Shown: positions 40,674-49,703, numbered from the stretch's first letter. The stretch: 64,000 bases of DNA from PMNU01 sp035479875 (GCA_035479875.1 DATIIH010000002.1:57798-121797); one strand, 5' to 3'. Numbers and translations: made by a program. The notes: generated by a model from the letters alone, not told the origin.

Positions 40674-41963
40674 TTACCAGTTGTGGTAGCTATACCAGTG
40701 ATTATAAGCGGCAGCCCAACTACCATAGCGTCCGTCGGCGTAGCTAGTTGCCCAGCGTAACTGTGTGGTGGCACTTGTTTGCCAGTCGCTGCCAAATGGC
40801 GCCATTTTGGTACCCGGAGTGGCCTGGCCAAGACCATAGCCAAGATTGGATGGGATGGTAGCTGGCGCATACGGTGGGCAGTAGCCCACTTGGCCCTGCA
40901 CCTTGGTGGGACACCAGCCGGATTCGTGACTCATAATGTAATCGACATACGGATAGTCACCGCTACTAATGCCGGCGGCGGCCATTACCGCCTGTTTGTC
41001 GGCCGGAATTTGCACCGCCTTACCGCGGGCAATGATCTGGGCAACGGCCGGTGTGGTCACCACTTCCTGTATCTCTTTGCGTGACACTTCTTTGCCGTTC
41101 ACTAGCTGCACCTGGTAGGTCACGAGCTTGGAGCCGGCGCTGCCCTGCTGGCGCACGGCGGTGGTACCAAAGCTCAGCGTGTCGTCCTCTACAATCTGGG
41201 TATCCATAGGGATAGCTTGTGCCTCGGTAACAATGGTGGTGCCTTTACGCAAAATAAAAATCTGAACGTTGGGAGTAAGCGGCGTATTCGCCACTGGCGT
41301 GACAGTGTCGTTGGCCTCCGGCTTGAGGCCGCGCTCGGTGAGCAGTGCGCCAACGGTAGCAGCGTGAGTGCGCATGACCACCGGCGTGCCATAAATATTG
41401 ACGCTTACCGGCGTGGCGCGACTAATCACTACACGCTCGCCAATCGAGCCTTCGGTTAAAAAGTTATCGACAGGTAGCAGCGACAAATTGTCTTCTGGAT
41501 ACACCTGAATGCCGGCTTGCTGCACAATGCTGCGCGGGGTGGTAGCCGCCGAGTAAGCAAACGACTTGGTCGTGCCGTCTACAATTGTTACCGGCACGGC
41601 TCGGTAGACGTTGATGCGAAAGTTATCGGTAACTATTTGGGTGCTAGCGTCGGGCTCAACCACATCGCCGCTACCAAGAGTAATGTCCGCCTTTTTGAGA
41701 GCTTCGGCCACGGTATCTGCACGAGTAGGCAGGGTTTGTACCTTGTGGTCATGGGTAATAATAACGATGTGCGTATCGGTAGATTGCAATTTCGGACTGC
41801 CGCCATTAAGTACTAATATCGTAGCTACTGTGAGGATTACTAACAGACCGCCGGTAATCAGCGGCACGGTAACCACCGGATGGCGGCCTACGCGTCTGAG
41901 CCTGTGGAACTTTTTACGCTGCTCGACGCGAATCTTCGGTAATTTACGAAATCTTATACGCAT
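40674..41963 (-). CDS. Rpf-like cell-wall protein: DUF348 repeats, G5 domain, transglycosylase domain
   Basis: 429 aa. One N-terminal membrane anchor around residues 30-53 (VTVPLITGGLLVILTVATIL), three DUF348 repeats (each about 45 residues; VVIITHDHKVQTLPTRADTV-like, VTIVDGTTKSFAYSAATTPR, VNIYGTPVVMRTHAATVGAL), a G5 domain (LVTYQVQLVNGKEVSRKEIQ), and a lysozyme-like C-terminal domain (DYIMSHESGWCPTKVQGQVG; YGLGQATPGTKMAPFGSDWQ). This matches actinobacterial RpfB-type resuscitation-promoting factors or related transglycosylases with the catalytic Glu in HESGW. It would cut peptidoglycan outside the cell. It precedes rsmA. Confidence 0.9.
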   Translation of the reverse strand: MRIRFRKLPKIRVEQRKKFHRLRRVGRHPVVTVPLITGGLLVILTVATILVLNGGSPKLQSTDTHIVIITHDHKVQTLPTRADTVAEALKKADITLGSGDVVEPDASTQIVTDNFRINVYRAVPVTIVDGTTKSFAYSAATTPRSIVQQAGIQVYPEDNLSLLPVDNFLTEGSIGERVVISRATPVSVNIYGTPVVMRTHAATVGALLTERGLKPEANDTVTPVANTPLTPNVQIFILRKGTTIVTEAQAIPMDTQIVEDDTLSFGTTAVRQQGSAGSKLVTYQVQLVNGKEVSRKEIQEVVTTPAVAQIIARGKAVQIPADKQAVMAAAGISSGDYPYVDYIMSHESGWCPTKVQGQVGYCPPYAPATIPSNLGYGLGQATPGTKMAPFGSDWQTSATTQLRWATSYADGRYGSWAAAYNHWYSYHNW

Positions 41964-41997
41964 ACATAATTGACCCTGCGCCTACGCGGAATCAGTC

Positions 41998-42480
41998 TTA
42001 TTGTAGCACTCTAACGCCTAGCGCCCCTGATACCCGGGTGATGGCCGTGGCTGCGTCTGGCCCGAGCGTGCTTAGGTCGAGCTCTTTGATATCCTGCCAC
42101 GAAGCTTCGGCGATTTCGTACCAACGGAGCCTAACCGCGGGCTCTTTACGGAGTTGGATGCTAAAAATGTGGTACGGATAATGGTGGCCATACGTATTGA
42201 ACTCCGCTGTGCCGTGATCTTTGAGGTCGGCGGGTTGCAGGGTGAGGCCGGTTTCTTCGTATGTTTCGCGGCAGACGCCGATGCGAGCGTCTTCGTTACG
42301 GTGCAACCCGCCGCCAGGGAGCTCCCACCAGCCCGGGCTGATCCACGATTTAATAAGCAGAACTTTATGTTTGTGCACGATGACTATGCGCGAGCGGATA
42401 CTGCGCCCCAAGTACACTTTAAACAGAGGCCAAGCGAGCCAATAAGTGATGCGGCCAAGGGTTAAAAACGTACTTCTCAT
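41998..42480 (-). CDS. Nudix hydrolase, 160 aa
   Basis: IVIVHKHKVLLIKSWISPGW then the box ELPGGGLHRNEDARIGVCRE continuing TYEETGLTLQ. N-terminal segment (RITYWLAWPLFKVYLGRSIR) is hydrophobic and may associate with the membrane. Located between the Rpf-like and helicase genes. Substrate unknown. Confidence 0.9.
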   Translation of the reverse strand: MRSTFLTLGRITYWLAWPLFKVYLGRSIRSRIVIVHKHKVLLIKSWISPGWWELPGGGLHRNEDARIGVCRETYEETGLTLQPADLKDHGTAEFNTYGHHYPYHIFSIQLRKEPAVRLRWYEIAEASWQDIKELDLSTLGPDAATAITRVSGALGVRVLQ

Positions 42481-42497
42481 AATTTTAGTATGGCATA

Positions 42498-45400
42498 TTA
42501 AAGTTTTTTGAGGGGAGCGAAGGCGATGTTTAGTTTTTTGACGCCTTTGCCTTTGAAGTAGATGCTGGCGTTTTCGCCGTCGAGTTCTACTACGGTGCCG
42601 GTGCCGAAGACGTCGTGCTTAACCGTATCACCTTCGACGATATCGGGGACATATCTTGGCTCATTATCGAGGGCACCGCTGGCGTGGGGGGTCCTGTCGG
42701 GCAAGACTTCCCCTACGGTGCTCACTGCGTTCCGCGCCGCAGGGGCTCCCCCATGCCCGCCACCCCAACGTCCGGGGTCATCTTGGCCGAAACTGTATAG
42801 CGTGTCGGCGGGCTGGAATTCAGCGTCGATTTCGCTTAGAAAGCGCGAGGGTGGGTTGTGCTGGGCGCCTCCATAGAGCATGCGGGAGGTGGCGTAGGTC
42901 AAATACAATTCTTCGCGGGCGCGGGTCATGCCTACGTAGCACAGGCGGCGTTCTTCTTCCATTTCGAAGGCGTCATATAGGGCGCGGGAGTGAGGGAAGA
43001 TGGTTTCTTCCATGCCGATCATAAATACTACGGGGAACTCCAAGCCTTTGGCGGCGTGCAGCGTCATGAGGGTAACTGCGTTGCCATCGAAGTTGGCTTG
43101 GTCTACATCGCTTACGAGTGCTACTTCTTCCAAAAAGCCGGCCAGGCCCACGTCGTGATACTCCTGTGCTACGCCAATTAGTTCTTTAACGTTTTCTTGG
43201 CGTGATTCGGCCTGCGGCGTGCGGTCGTCTAAATAATGCAGGTAATCGATCCGCCGTATTAAGCTGTCGATAATGCCCGACGGCGGCGTAGTATCTATAA
43301 GATCACGCAGCCGCGCCAAAATATCACCCAACTCAGCCAAGCCGCTGCGGGCTCTGGCGGTTAACACGCCGCAGGTGGCCACCTCGCTCAGTGCTTCAAA
43401 TAAAGATTTGCCGGTCGATTCTTGCCACTGGTAAAAGTTCTCGATGCTCTTGGCGCCAATACCGCGGGTGGGCACGTTGACGATCCGCGCAAAACTCACG
43501 CGGTCTTCGGGCTGGTAGATCAGGCGTAGGTACGCTATTAAATCTTTAATTTCTTTGCGGTCGTAAAAGCGTTGGCCGCCCACAATGCGGTACGGGATGC
43601 CGTAATGGATAAACGTTTCTTCTACCGAGCGGCTTTGGGCGTTGGTGCGGTACAGCACGGCAAAGTGGTTAAAGCGGCGGTAGCCGGCGTCTACGGCGTT
43701 TTTAATACGCCGCACCAGCGCCTCGCCTTCGGCACGCTCGCCGCCTACTTGCACCATTTGCACTGGTAGGCCGAGGCCGGCTTCGGTCCACAATTTTTTG
43801 TCGCTGCGCTGCAGGTTCTTGCTAATGACGGCGTGGGCAGCGTCCAGAATCGACTTGGTGCTGCGGTAGTTTTGCTCCAATTTAATGACTGCGCACTTGG
43901 GGTAGTCGTGCTCAAAATTCAAGATGTTGCGAAAATCGGCACCACGCCACGAATATATCGAGTTGTGCACGGCAATGCCCGAGCCGATATAGTTATGTAC
44001 ATGCTCTATATCGAGATCGTACACCGAACCGTCGTGTGGCACTTTGTCTACTGCAACGACTCTGTCTTGGGCTAAAGTTTCCCCTTCCAGTGTCGGAAGC
44101 AGCATGCCTGGATGGATCTGGCCAGCCGGCATAAAGGTAAACTTGTTGTCGGTCATAAATCCGTATTTATTAATCTGTAGCTCGCCGTTACCTTGCTGTT
44201 GTATCCTTTCCAGTGTCTGCTCAATTTTTCCGTAATCTAGGTTGTGGATCTCGCTACGGAACGTCCCCGCCCGCCCAGTGCGTATGGTGTAACCTAATTC
44301 TTCAAAAAGCCGCAGGTCTTGGCGGTCGGTAGTGTTGGCCGAGATCCTGCTGGCCGACCAACCGCTTTGGCCGGAAATACGCCGGTCTCCAAACAGCACG
44401 ACATTAATATTGACCCGCTTAATACCGTTTCGTGTCGTTGCTTGGGGCATAAAATGTGGATAGTCAAAGGCTAGCCCTAGGTCGCGCATTAAACTTTGGG
44501 CACGCGTCTTAGTGTCAATTTCGCGGTACAGCGCATCGATATACTCCTGCCCAAACTGCATGGACCGATTCTTGAAGGCGTGAAACACGAGCATCGGAAT
44601 GCCATACTTGTATGCCACCAGCGCCTCCGTGTATAACGCTTCTTGGCGGCTCTCGCACACCTTGATGACCCACATACGGTCTGCCCGTTCCTGGTTTGCC
44701 CGCACACGCAAACCAAAATCATCCTTTTTTCCATCAAATCGCGTTCCTTTAGCCGTCCCAATCCGATACCCATGCTTGTGAGAGTACATCAGATATACAA
44801 AATAAGATTCGTTCTTATCCCAGCGGGCAAAGAGCAAGTGGTTGGGTGTACATTCAAGCTGTTTGCCGGAGGCAGTTGTAATACGCACCATGTCGCCTTT
44901 ATAGCGAAATCTTTTCCGCTCCGTCACCTTAAAAAAGCCTGTTCGGCCATAACCGCTCGCCGCACGTACCAGATCGCCCGCGCGGACTAGTTCGATCTTC
45001 TTTGGGCCTTGCTCGGTTTGCACCAGAGAGCCGGGCACCAGGCATTGCCAGTCGTCGCCCACCACAGCGATGTTCTTGTTCTCGTTGGTCAGCAGCTTTA
45101 CCAGCTTGTACTGCGCCACGTTAGTGTCTTGGTACTCGTCGATCATGATGTACTTAAACTGCGCCTGCCACTTTTTGCGGATTTCGGCCTGGGTTTGTAA
45201 CAAATGCACGGTGCGGTTAATAAGATCATCAAAATCGAGGGCACTGGCGTCTTTAAGCGCCTTTTGGTACAGCGGATACACCTGTGCGGCGGCGCGCTGC
45301 GCGGGCGACGAGCCGGGCATGTCAGCATACTCGGCCGGTGTGGTCATGTCGTTTTTGGCGGTGCTAATAATACCGGCCAGGGTGCGGGCCGGGAACGACT

Positions 45401-45824
45401 TTTCGTCGATCATCAGCTGCTTGGTTGCCTGCTTAACGGCAGCTTGGCGGTCACTCTCGTCAAAAATAACAAAACTGCGCGGAATGCCGGTGTGCTCGCC
45501 GTCTTGCCTTAATAATCTGACGCAGATGGCGTGGAAGGTGCCCATATACGGCATAAAACTGCGGTTATCGGCGCTCTGGCCGGTAAGGTCCGCCACGCGG
45601 ATGCGCATTTCTTTGGCTGCCTTGTTAGTAAACGTCACCGCCAAAATGTTAAATGGCGTGGCTTTACCGCTAGCAATAATATAGGCAATGCGGTGGGTAA
45701 GCGTTTTGGTCTTGCCGCTGCCGGCGCCAGCCTGAATCAGTAGCGGGCCTTCGGTAGTCTCCACCGCACGCTGCTGTTCCGGGTTGAGACCGGTTAAAAG
45801 ATCACTCAAAAAATTATCTGGCAC
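42498..45824 (-). CDS. uvrD: UvrD/PcrA DNA helicase interrupted by an intein
   Basis: 1108 aa precursor, about 750 aa after splicing. Motif I AGAGSGKTKTLTHRIAYII, Ia LAVTFTNKAAKEMR, II MIDEYQDTNVAQY, III VVGDDWQ/SIYSWRGADF (interrupted after Q260), IV KLEQNYRSTKSILDAAHAVI, V VTLMTLHAAKGLEFPVVFMI, VI EEERRLCYVGMTRAREELYL. The C-terminal part ends in a PcrA-like Tudor domain (EGDTVKHDVFGTGTVVELDG). Residues of about 1016-1045 are the palindromic-element insert GGGHGGAPAARNAVST plus GEVLPDRTP. The downstream 205-aa frame is a separate gene. It acts in nucleotide excision repair and conflict resolution; the intein must splice for activity. Confidence 0.96.
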   Translation of the reverse strand: MPDNFLSDLLTGLNPEQQRAVETTEGPLLIQAGAGSGKTKTLTHRIAYIIASGKATPFNILAVTFTNKAAKEMRIRVADLTGQSADNRSFMPYMGTFHAICVRLLRQDGEHTGIPRSFVIFDESDRQAAVKQATKQLMIDEKSFPARTLAGIISTAKNDMTTPAEYADMPGSSPAQRAAAQVYPLYQKALKDASALDFDDLINRTVHLLQTQAEIRKKWQAQFKYIMIDEYQDTNVAQYKLVKLLTNENKNIAVVGDDWQCLVPGSLVQTEQGPKKIELVRAGDLVRAASGYGRTGFFKVTERKRFRYKGDMVRITTASGKQLECTPNHLLFARWDKNESYFVYLMYSHKHGYRIGTAKGTRFDGKKDDFGLRVRANQERADRMWVIKVCESRQEALYTEALVAYKYGIPMLVFHAFKNRSMQFGQEYIDALYREIDTKTRAQSLMRDLGLAFDYPHFMPQATTRNGIKRVNINVVLFGDRRISGQSGWSASRISANTTDRQDLRLFEELGYTIRTGRAGTFRSEIHNLDYGKIEQTLERIQQQGNGELQINKYGFMTDNKFTFMPAGQIHPGMLLPTLEGETLAQDRVVAVDKVPHDGSVYDLDIEHVHNYIGSGIAVHNSIYSWRGADFRNILNFEHDYPKCAVIKLEQNYRSTKSILDAAHAVISKNLQRSDKKLWTEAGLGLPVQMVQVGGERAEGEALVRRIKNAVDAGYRRFNHFAVLYRTNAQSRSVEETFIHYGIPYRIVGGQRFYDRKEIKDLIAYLRLIYQPEDRVSFARIVNVPTRGIGAKSIENFYQWQESTGKSLFEALSEVATCGVLTARARSGLAELGDILARLRDLIDTTPPSGIIDSLIRRIDYLHYLDDRTPQAESRQENVKELIGVAQEYHDVGLAGFLEEVALVSDVDQANFDGNAVTLMTLHAAKGLEFPVVFMIGMEETIFPHSRALYDAFEMEEERRLCYVGMTRAREELYLTYATSRMLYGGAQHNPPSRFLSEIDAEFQPADTLYSFGQDDPGRWGGGHGGAPAARNAVSTVGEVLPDRTPHASGALDNEPRYVPDIVEGDTVKHDVFGTGTVVELDGENASIYFKGKGVKKLNIAFAPLKKL
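42688..42777. repeat. Palindromic repeat copy 2, in frame inside the helicase gene
   Basis: 90-bp element homologous to 2185-2272. Arms GGGGT (42688-42692) and ACCCC (42762-42766) plus CGGGCA/TGCCCG; inner stem 42710-42718 with 42737-42745, eight pairs and one A-C mismatch. Read on the minus strand it encodes the same peptide with 23 of 26 core residues identical to the tatD insert. Confidence 0.87.
43962..45044 (-). other. Intein in the UvrD/PcrA helicase (361 aa)
   Basis: In-frame, residues 261-621 of the precursor. Splice junctions: Q260|C261 and N621|S622, restoring GDDWQ-SIYSWRGAD. Block A CLVPGSLVQTEQGPKKIEL, block B TTASGKQLECTPNHLLFA with TPNH, block F/G VYDLDIEHVHNYIGSGIAVHN. N-terminal Cys, terminal His-Asn and Ser+1 are all correct for splicing. 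The middle holds no LAGLIDADG motif; instead it has YFVYLMYSHKHGYRIG and VRANQERADRMWVIKV with KYGIPMLVF, resembling a GIY-YIG-type endonuclease region. Confidence 0.93.
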
Positions 45825-45874
45825 GCTGTTAATTGTACCAAAAGATACCTTGGCAAGCGTGGTGTAATTTAGTG

Positions 45875-46249
45875 CTAGGCCGCAACAGCAACAAGCCCGC
45901 GCGCGGTGTTGAGGATAGCGCTTGCTAGGCCTTCGGGGGTCTCTGGCGCCACTACTATGCGCATGTCGCGCATGTCGGTGGGCGTGGCGGCGGTAACCAG
46001 CACTGCGTCGGCTTCAGGAATATCAAATTCGCCAAAGTGCACCCGGCGGCTCAGCGCCATGCGCTTTACTAGGTTGAGCATCTCCTGCCTAAACGTATCA
46101 TCGTCCTCAGCAGTAATTGGCAGCACCAATTTGTAGCGCCGCGGCAGGTAGTAGAGCGAGGCAATCGCTTCGGCAACTCTGTTACCCCTTACCATTGAAG
46201 GCCCCAAAATAACAAAGTCGTTAGTTTGCCGTACAAGTGATGGTGCCAT
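45875..46249 (-). CDS. Hypothetical Rossmann-like protein, 124 aa
   Basis: ATG at 46249 is preferred; the longer frame to 46492 has an atypical Lys/Tyr-rich N-terminal segment. The protein reads FVILGPSMVRGNRVAEAIAS, LPRRYKLVLPITAEDDDTF, VHFGEFDIPEADAVLVTAAT and VVAPETPEGLASAILNTARG, which looks like the nucleotide-binding half of a GT-B glycosyltransferase or related Rossmann fold, lacking the other half. Function unknown. Confidence 0.55.
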   Translation of the reverse strand: MAPSLVRQTNDFVILGPSMVRGNRVAEAIASLYYLPRRYKLVLPITAEDDDTFRQEMLNLVKRMALSRRVHFGEFDIPEADAVLVTAATPTDMRDMRIVVAPETPEGLASAILNTARGLVAVAA

Positions 46250-46444
46250 AATCGCGCCTACTTTCCGGGTTGCCCCTACTAATATTCTTGCTCTAATAAC
46301 TGTAATTAGACTATAAAATCCAGGTTGGCTCTTAACATTTCTGTAAAAAGAGTATATAATGAGTGCTTTGTGCCGCTCAAAGGTGATGCGGTGTGAGCCA
46401 ATTTGTAAAGTTCCATCTTTATGATACGACTTACGTTCGGAACA

Positions 46445-46473
46445 TGTCAATACACATTTTTTTAGTCTATAAT
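46445..46473 (+). promoter_or_regulatory. Promoter of the HTH-methyltransferase gene
   Basis: -35 TGTCAA (46445-46450), 17-bp spacer, -10 TATAAT (46468-46473). An AGGTAGGA Shine-Dalgarno and GTG start follow. Confidence 0.75.
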
Positions 46474-46494
46474 GTATAGGTAGGAACAGCACCA

Positions 46495-47727
46495 GTGAAA
46501 TACTTCAAGAATACCGAGCTAGCTAAGCTTTACAACGTGTCCGAAAAATCGGTGCGCAACTGGATCGATGCTGCTGAACAGGGCAAACTAGATCTACATT
46601 TACACCAAGAAAACGGCAAAATGTACATTGCCAACATCTCTTCTAACAACCTGCTCGTTGAGCAGCTGGTGCAAAAGGGCAAAAAATACAAGAATACGCG
46701 CGGATACAAGGTTATATCGCCAACGGATAAATTCTACGACTTATACAGCCGTAAACAAATCGTCGACATTATCTCTAGCCTGGAAATACACAAGGAAATC
46801 CCTCGCCAGTACAACTACTTTGACGGCGGCGCTGAGTACTGGGATAGATTTGCATGGCATATGTGGGAAGAAGATGCACCGAACCTGTTGAAGGGCAGTA
46901 TCGAACTCCTGAACACCAACATGAACGCGCTCGACTTGCTTATTGGCACATCTAAACGTGTCAACATCGTAGACTTGGGAGTCGGCAACGCGCTACCCGT
47001 CAAGAAACTACTGGCCAAACTCTCCGAACGAGGGCAGTTGCACCGCTACATTGCCGTCGACATTAGTTCTGAAATGCTTGCTATCGCCGAAGAGAACATT
47101 AACAAATGGTTCAAAGGTGCTGTGCCTTTTGAAGGGCATGTCCGAGACATTACCTACGAGAGGTTCGATGATCTGCTCGTGGAAGACATGCTGCAGCAAG
47201 ACAACGAAGAGACCGTAAACTTGGTGTTGTTTTTAGGCGCGACTCTGATGAACTTCCGTTCGCCATATGATGTTTTAAAAGTTATTTACGGCAGCATGGG
47301 CCAGCACGACCTGCTGTTCTATACCGACAAGCCCGATACCGAAGCTGAAAGAAGGTACTTCGATGTTAACGCCGAGGCCGAAGTGGCGGCGTTATCACCT
47401 AAATATCGTTTTATTCTGGATCTGCTGAACATTGACCCTTCCTTGTACGATGTAGAAATGGGCTTCAACGCGCGAACGCTTGAACGCTACATTCGCATTA
47501 AGCTCAAGGTAGCGATCACCTTGAAGTTCAGCTTTGAAAACGCCGAGCGGCGCGTCGAGCTTAATAAAGGTGACAGCATATTGATGTGGCGAGCATGGCA
47601 CCAAACGACTCTAGGTCTTATCACCGAATTCGATAAAGTGGGTCTCACGCTACTTCTGTCTAGCACAACAAAAGACAGGCAGTACCTCCTCACTGTCTCC
47701 GGTGTTAACATAGCACCCAACTCCTAG
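46495..47727 (+). CDS. HTH-domain plus EgtD-like methyltransferase fusion
   Basis: 410 aa, GTG start. Residues 1-60 form a MerR-like HTH (FKNTELAKLYNVSEKSVRNW, EQGKLDLHLHQENGKMYIAN). After a linker, residues of about 130-410 are a class I methyltransferase: VNIVDLGVGNALPVKKLLAK (motif I), YIAVDISSEMLAIAEENINK (motif II), VNLVLFLGATLMNF. The pattern is close to histidine-specific EgtD-type methyltransferases (Methyltransf_33). The catalytic residues of EgtD are not confirmed, so the substrate is open. HTH fusion suggests DNA binding or a sensor role. Confidence 0.7.
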   Translation: MKYFKNTELAKLYNVSEKSVRNWIDAAEQGKLDLHLHQENGKMYIANISSNNLLVEQLVQKGKKYKNTRGYKVISPTDKFYDLYSRKQIVDIISSLEIHKEIPRQYNYFDGGAEYWDRFAWHMWEEDAPNLLKGSIELLNTNMNALDLLIGTSKRVNIVDLGVGNALPVKKLLAKLSERGQLHRYIAVDISSEMLAIAEENINKWFKGAVPFEGHVRDITYERFDDLLVEDMLQQDNEETVNLVLFLGATLMNFRSPYDVLKVIYGSMGQHDLLFYTDKPDTEAERRYFDVNAEAEVAALSPKYRFILDLLNIDPSLYDVEMGFNARTLERYIRIKLKVAITLKFSFENAERRVELNKGDSILMWRAWHQTTLGLITEFDKVGLTLLLSSTTKDRQYLLTVSGVNIAPNS

Positions 47728-47759
47728 TAAAGTCGACTCACCTTTTGGTTAAGAGTATC

Positions 47760-47796
47760 GAGAAGTCATGAATGGCGCCAATTACCGGTCGTATTC
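47760..47796. repeat. Diverged direct repeat, copy 1 (37 bp)
   Basis: About 30 of 37 positions match 48996-49032. Both read in one frame as a V(M/V)NGA(N/T)Y-type peptide with mostly third-position or conservative changes, so they may be remnants of one former coding sequence. Confidence 0.5.
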
Positions 47797-47829
47797 TGAA
47801 AATATTATCACGAGGCCACGAGAATTATT

Positions 47830-48807
47830 CTACAAGCCAGTCCACTGTTTAAGGTTGTCGACCGTGATATGGATACCCACTTTATTTAGAACCCACCAAA
47901 AGATAAATAATATGGCTAGCGAAATTATTGTTGGGCCAAAATGTTCAACAGTCCAACGTAAAAATCTTTCGAATAGGGGAATATCTTCAAGCCTATCAAT
48001 TAAATAATTATGTACACGCTGCAGATTTGTAATATGCTTATCGACAAACTCGTTAGCTTCCCCTTGCTGACCTTGGCTGTAGTTCCTATGTCGCTCAAAT
48101 AAATGCCCGTACATTAAATGGAATCCGATGAGTTCGTCTCGGTCGCCCTCGTGATAAACTTCGGACCAAATAACTTCGAGTGCTTTATAATCCTCTACTC
48201 TTAGGTAGTCGAGATATACACCCTGCATTTGGAGTTTTCTCTCATAATCGGTGTGTACTTGCCGATATTCGTCACGCATTGCATTTAGAGACCTGCTGCC
48301 GCTCGAAAGCATTTGCAATGCAAAAATAACTGACCGTAGATGGCTAATTTCGCGCGGCACGTTTCCAATGAATTGCTGATCACTGGGAAGATTCAGAAAA
48401 TCGTTCAGAAGAGTTAGGTAGTATGAAGGCTCCATATCAGCTGTTATTCGGCGATCTACTCCGTCGGTATTAAATTCAAAACGCCCTACGTCGATATTGC
48501 GGCGTTGTGCATACCTAACCAGCTTGCCTCTATCAATTTTCATCTTAACAATTATCTGGTCTGCCTCATCGACTAGAGCTTGATCGCCCGCGAGTAATTC
48601 ACGTTGCTTAAACAAGCTCTCGATTGCGCTCTTAGTAAGGTCTGAGTTTTTAACATAGTAGACATAGTGTGCGAGTAGCGATATGAATTGCCGGGCTTCT
48701 TCGTCATTATGAATACCGCGCTCGCTTTTACGAATCGCTTCATCATAACGCCTGGCAAGCTCGCTAATGGTCTTATCTCTATTTGGTAATCGTAAGTTGA
48801 GTCGCAC
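47830..48807 (-). CDS. Membrane-anchored hypothetical protein, 325 aa
   Basis: GTG start at 48807 with AGAGAGGT upstream and a TATTAT -10. A long cytosolic helical domain (YDEAIRKSERGIHNDEEARQ; FLNLPSDQQFIGNVPREISH; RLEDIPLFERFLRWTVEHF) ends in one C-terminal transmembrane helix (TIISLAILFIFWWVLNKVGI). A tail-anchored topology is likely. Function unknown. Flanked by the diverged repeat. Confidence 0.6.
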   Translation of the reverse strand: MRLNLRLPNRDKTISELARRYDEAIRKSERGIHNDEEARQFISLLAHYVYYVKNSDLTKSAIESLFKQRELLAGDQALVDEADQIIVKMKIDRGKLVRYAQRRNIDVGRFEFNTDGVDRRITADMEPSYYLTLLNDFLNLPSDQQFIGNVPREISHLRSVIFALQMLSSGSRSLNAMRDEYRQVHTDYERKLQMQGVYLDYLRVEDYKALEVIWSEVYHEGDRDELIGFHLMYGHLFERHRNYSQGQQGEANEFVDKHITNLQRVHNYLIDRLEDIPLFERFLRWTVEHFGPTIISLAILFIFWWVLNKVGIHITVDNLKQWTGL

Positions 48808-48909
48808 AGTGACCTCTCTAAGTAAATAATACCATCAGATTAGCAAATCCTTTCGAACACCCATCAACAGCTGACGGAACTCGAAGATCCGCAACAGAGG
48901 TGAGGGTAT

Positions 48910-48942
48910 AAAAAACCGCTTTCGAATGATTCAGAAAGCGGT
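48910..48942 (-). terminator. Rho-independent terminator
   Basis: ACCGCTTTC (48915-48923) pairs with GAAAGCGGT (48934-48942); six T follow on the minus strand. It lies between 49170 and 48807, ending the 49170-49703 transcript. Confidence 0.8.
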
Positions 48943-48995
48943 CATATTTTGAGTTCTAACCTTATGTAACAGATTGGACTGTTCGCAAAAGGGCT

Positions 48996-49032
48996 GAAAA
49001 GTCGTGAATGGTGCCACTTATCCGGCGTATTC
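48996..49032. repeat. Diverged direct repeat, copy 2 (37 bp)
   Basis: See 47760-47796. It lies in the 363-base gap 48808-49169, which otherwise shows only the terminator. Confidence 0.5.
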
Positions 49033-49169
49033 GAGGTTGAGTGTCGGGCTAGTATCGTTGGTTTTGCACGGGAGTTACAGATAGCGAAACAGTTCTTGAG
49101 CGATTTCCAGTTCGCTTCCTTGGGCTAGAGTTTACGTATCTAGCTCACCGGACAGCCACCCCTGGATTG

Positions 49170-49703
49170 CTATGTAGCAACACCTGCCCTAAGCGCAGGG
49201 AGGAATTCAACGGGCAAATCTGACTGTGGCGTTCCTTGTCGGTCGCCACCTTGCACGTCTATAACCCGTAATACGGGCGGCTCAGCAAGTCCATCATATT
49301 GCAGGGCAACTTCGCCCATTGGCCCCAACTGTTGCATACTAGACTTACGGTCATATCTGACATACTCACCATCGTCTGTTCTGCGCTCCTCATTATCGCC
49401 TGCCATGCTAGTCAGAACAGTGTCTTGGTGATCCTTCCAGGGCAACAAAAATACATGCTCAGCCAATACTGTACGTGCTGCCTGCCCCCAACCATGTATA
49501 ACACGAGCCCTAGCCGCCTCGGTCCCGTGCGTTCCAAGTACGCCCAGAAGACGTTGGTACGTTGCAAGCAAGTCATCCTCAATTCCACGGGCCTCAACGA
49601 GAGTTAAAACTTCTCGGCCGTACTTGCCGATCTCTCTACTGTCTGGTCCTGTACTCTTATACAGATGGAATTTGCCGAATGCTTCAGGATTGTCGTAAGC
49701 CAT
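49170..49703 (-). CDS. Hypothetical protein, 177 aa, leaderless start
   Basis: Unrecognised, soluble. Leu/Arg-rich helix (VEARGIEDDLLATYQRLLGV), then HGWGQAARTVLAEHVFLLPW with two His, and a Gly/Asp-rich tail. -10 TATAGT (49717-49712) stands 8 nt before the ATG. Confidence 0.55.
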   Translation of the reverse strand: MAYDNPEAFGKFHLYKSTGPDSREIGKYGREVLTLVEARGIEDDLLATYQRLLGVLGTHGTEAARARVIHGWGQAARTVLAEHVFLLPWKDHQDTVLTSMAGDNEERRTDDGEYVRYDRKSSMQQLGPMGEVALQYDGLAEPPVLRVIDVQGGDRQGTPQSDLPVEFLPALRAGVAT

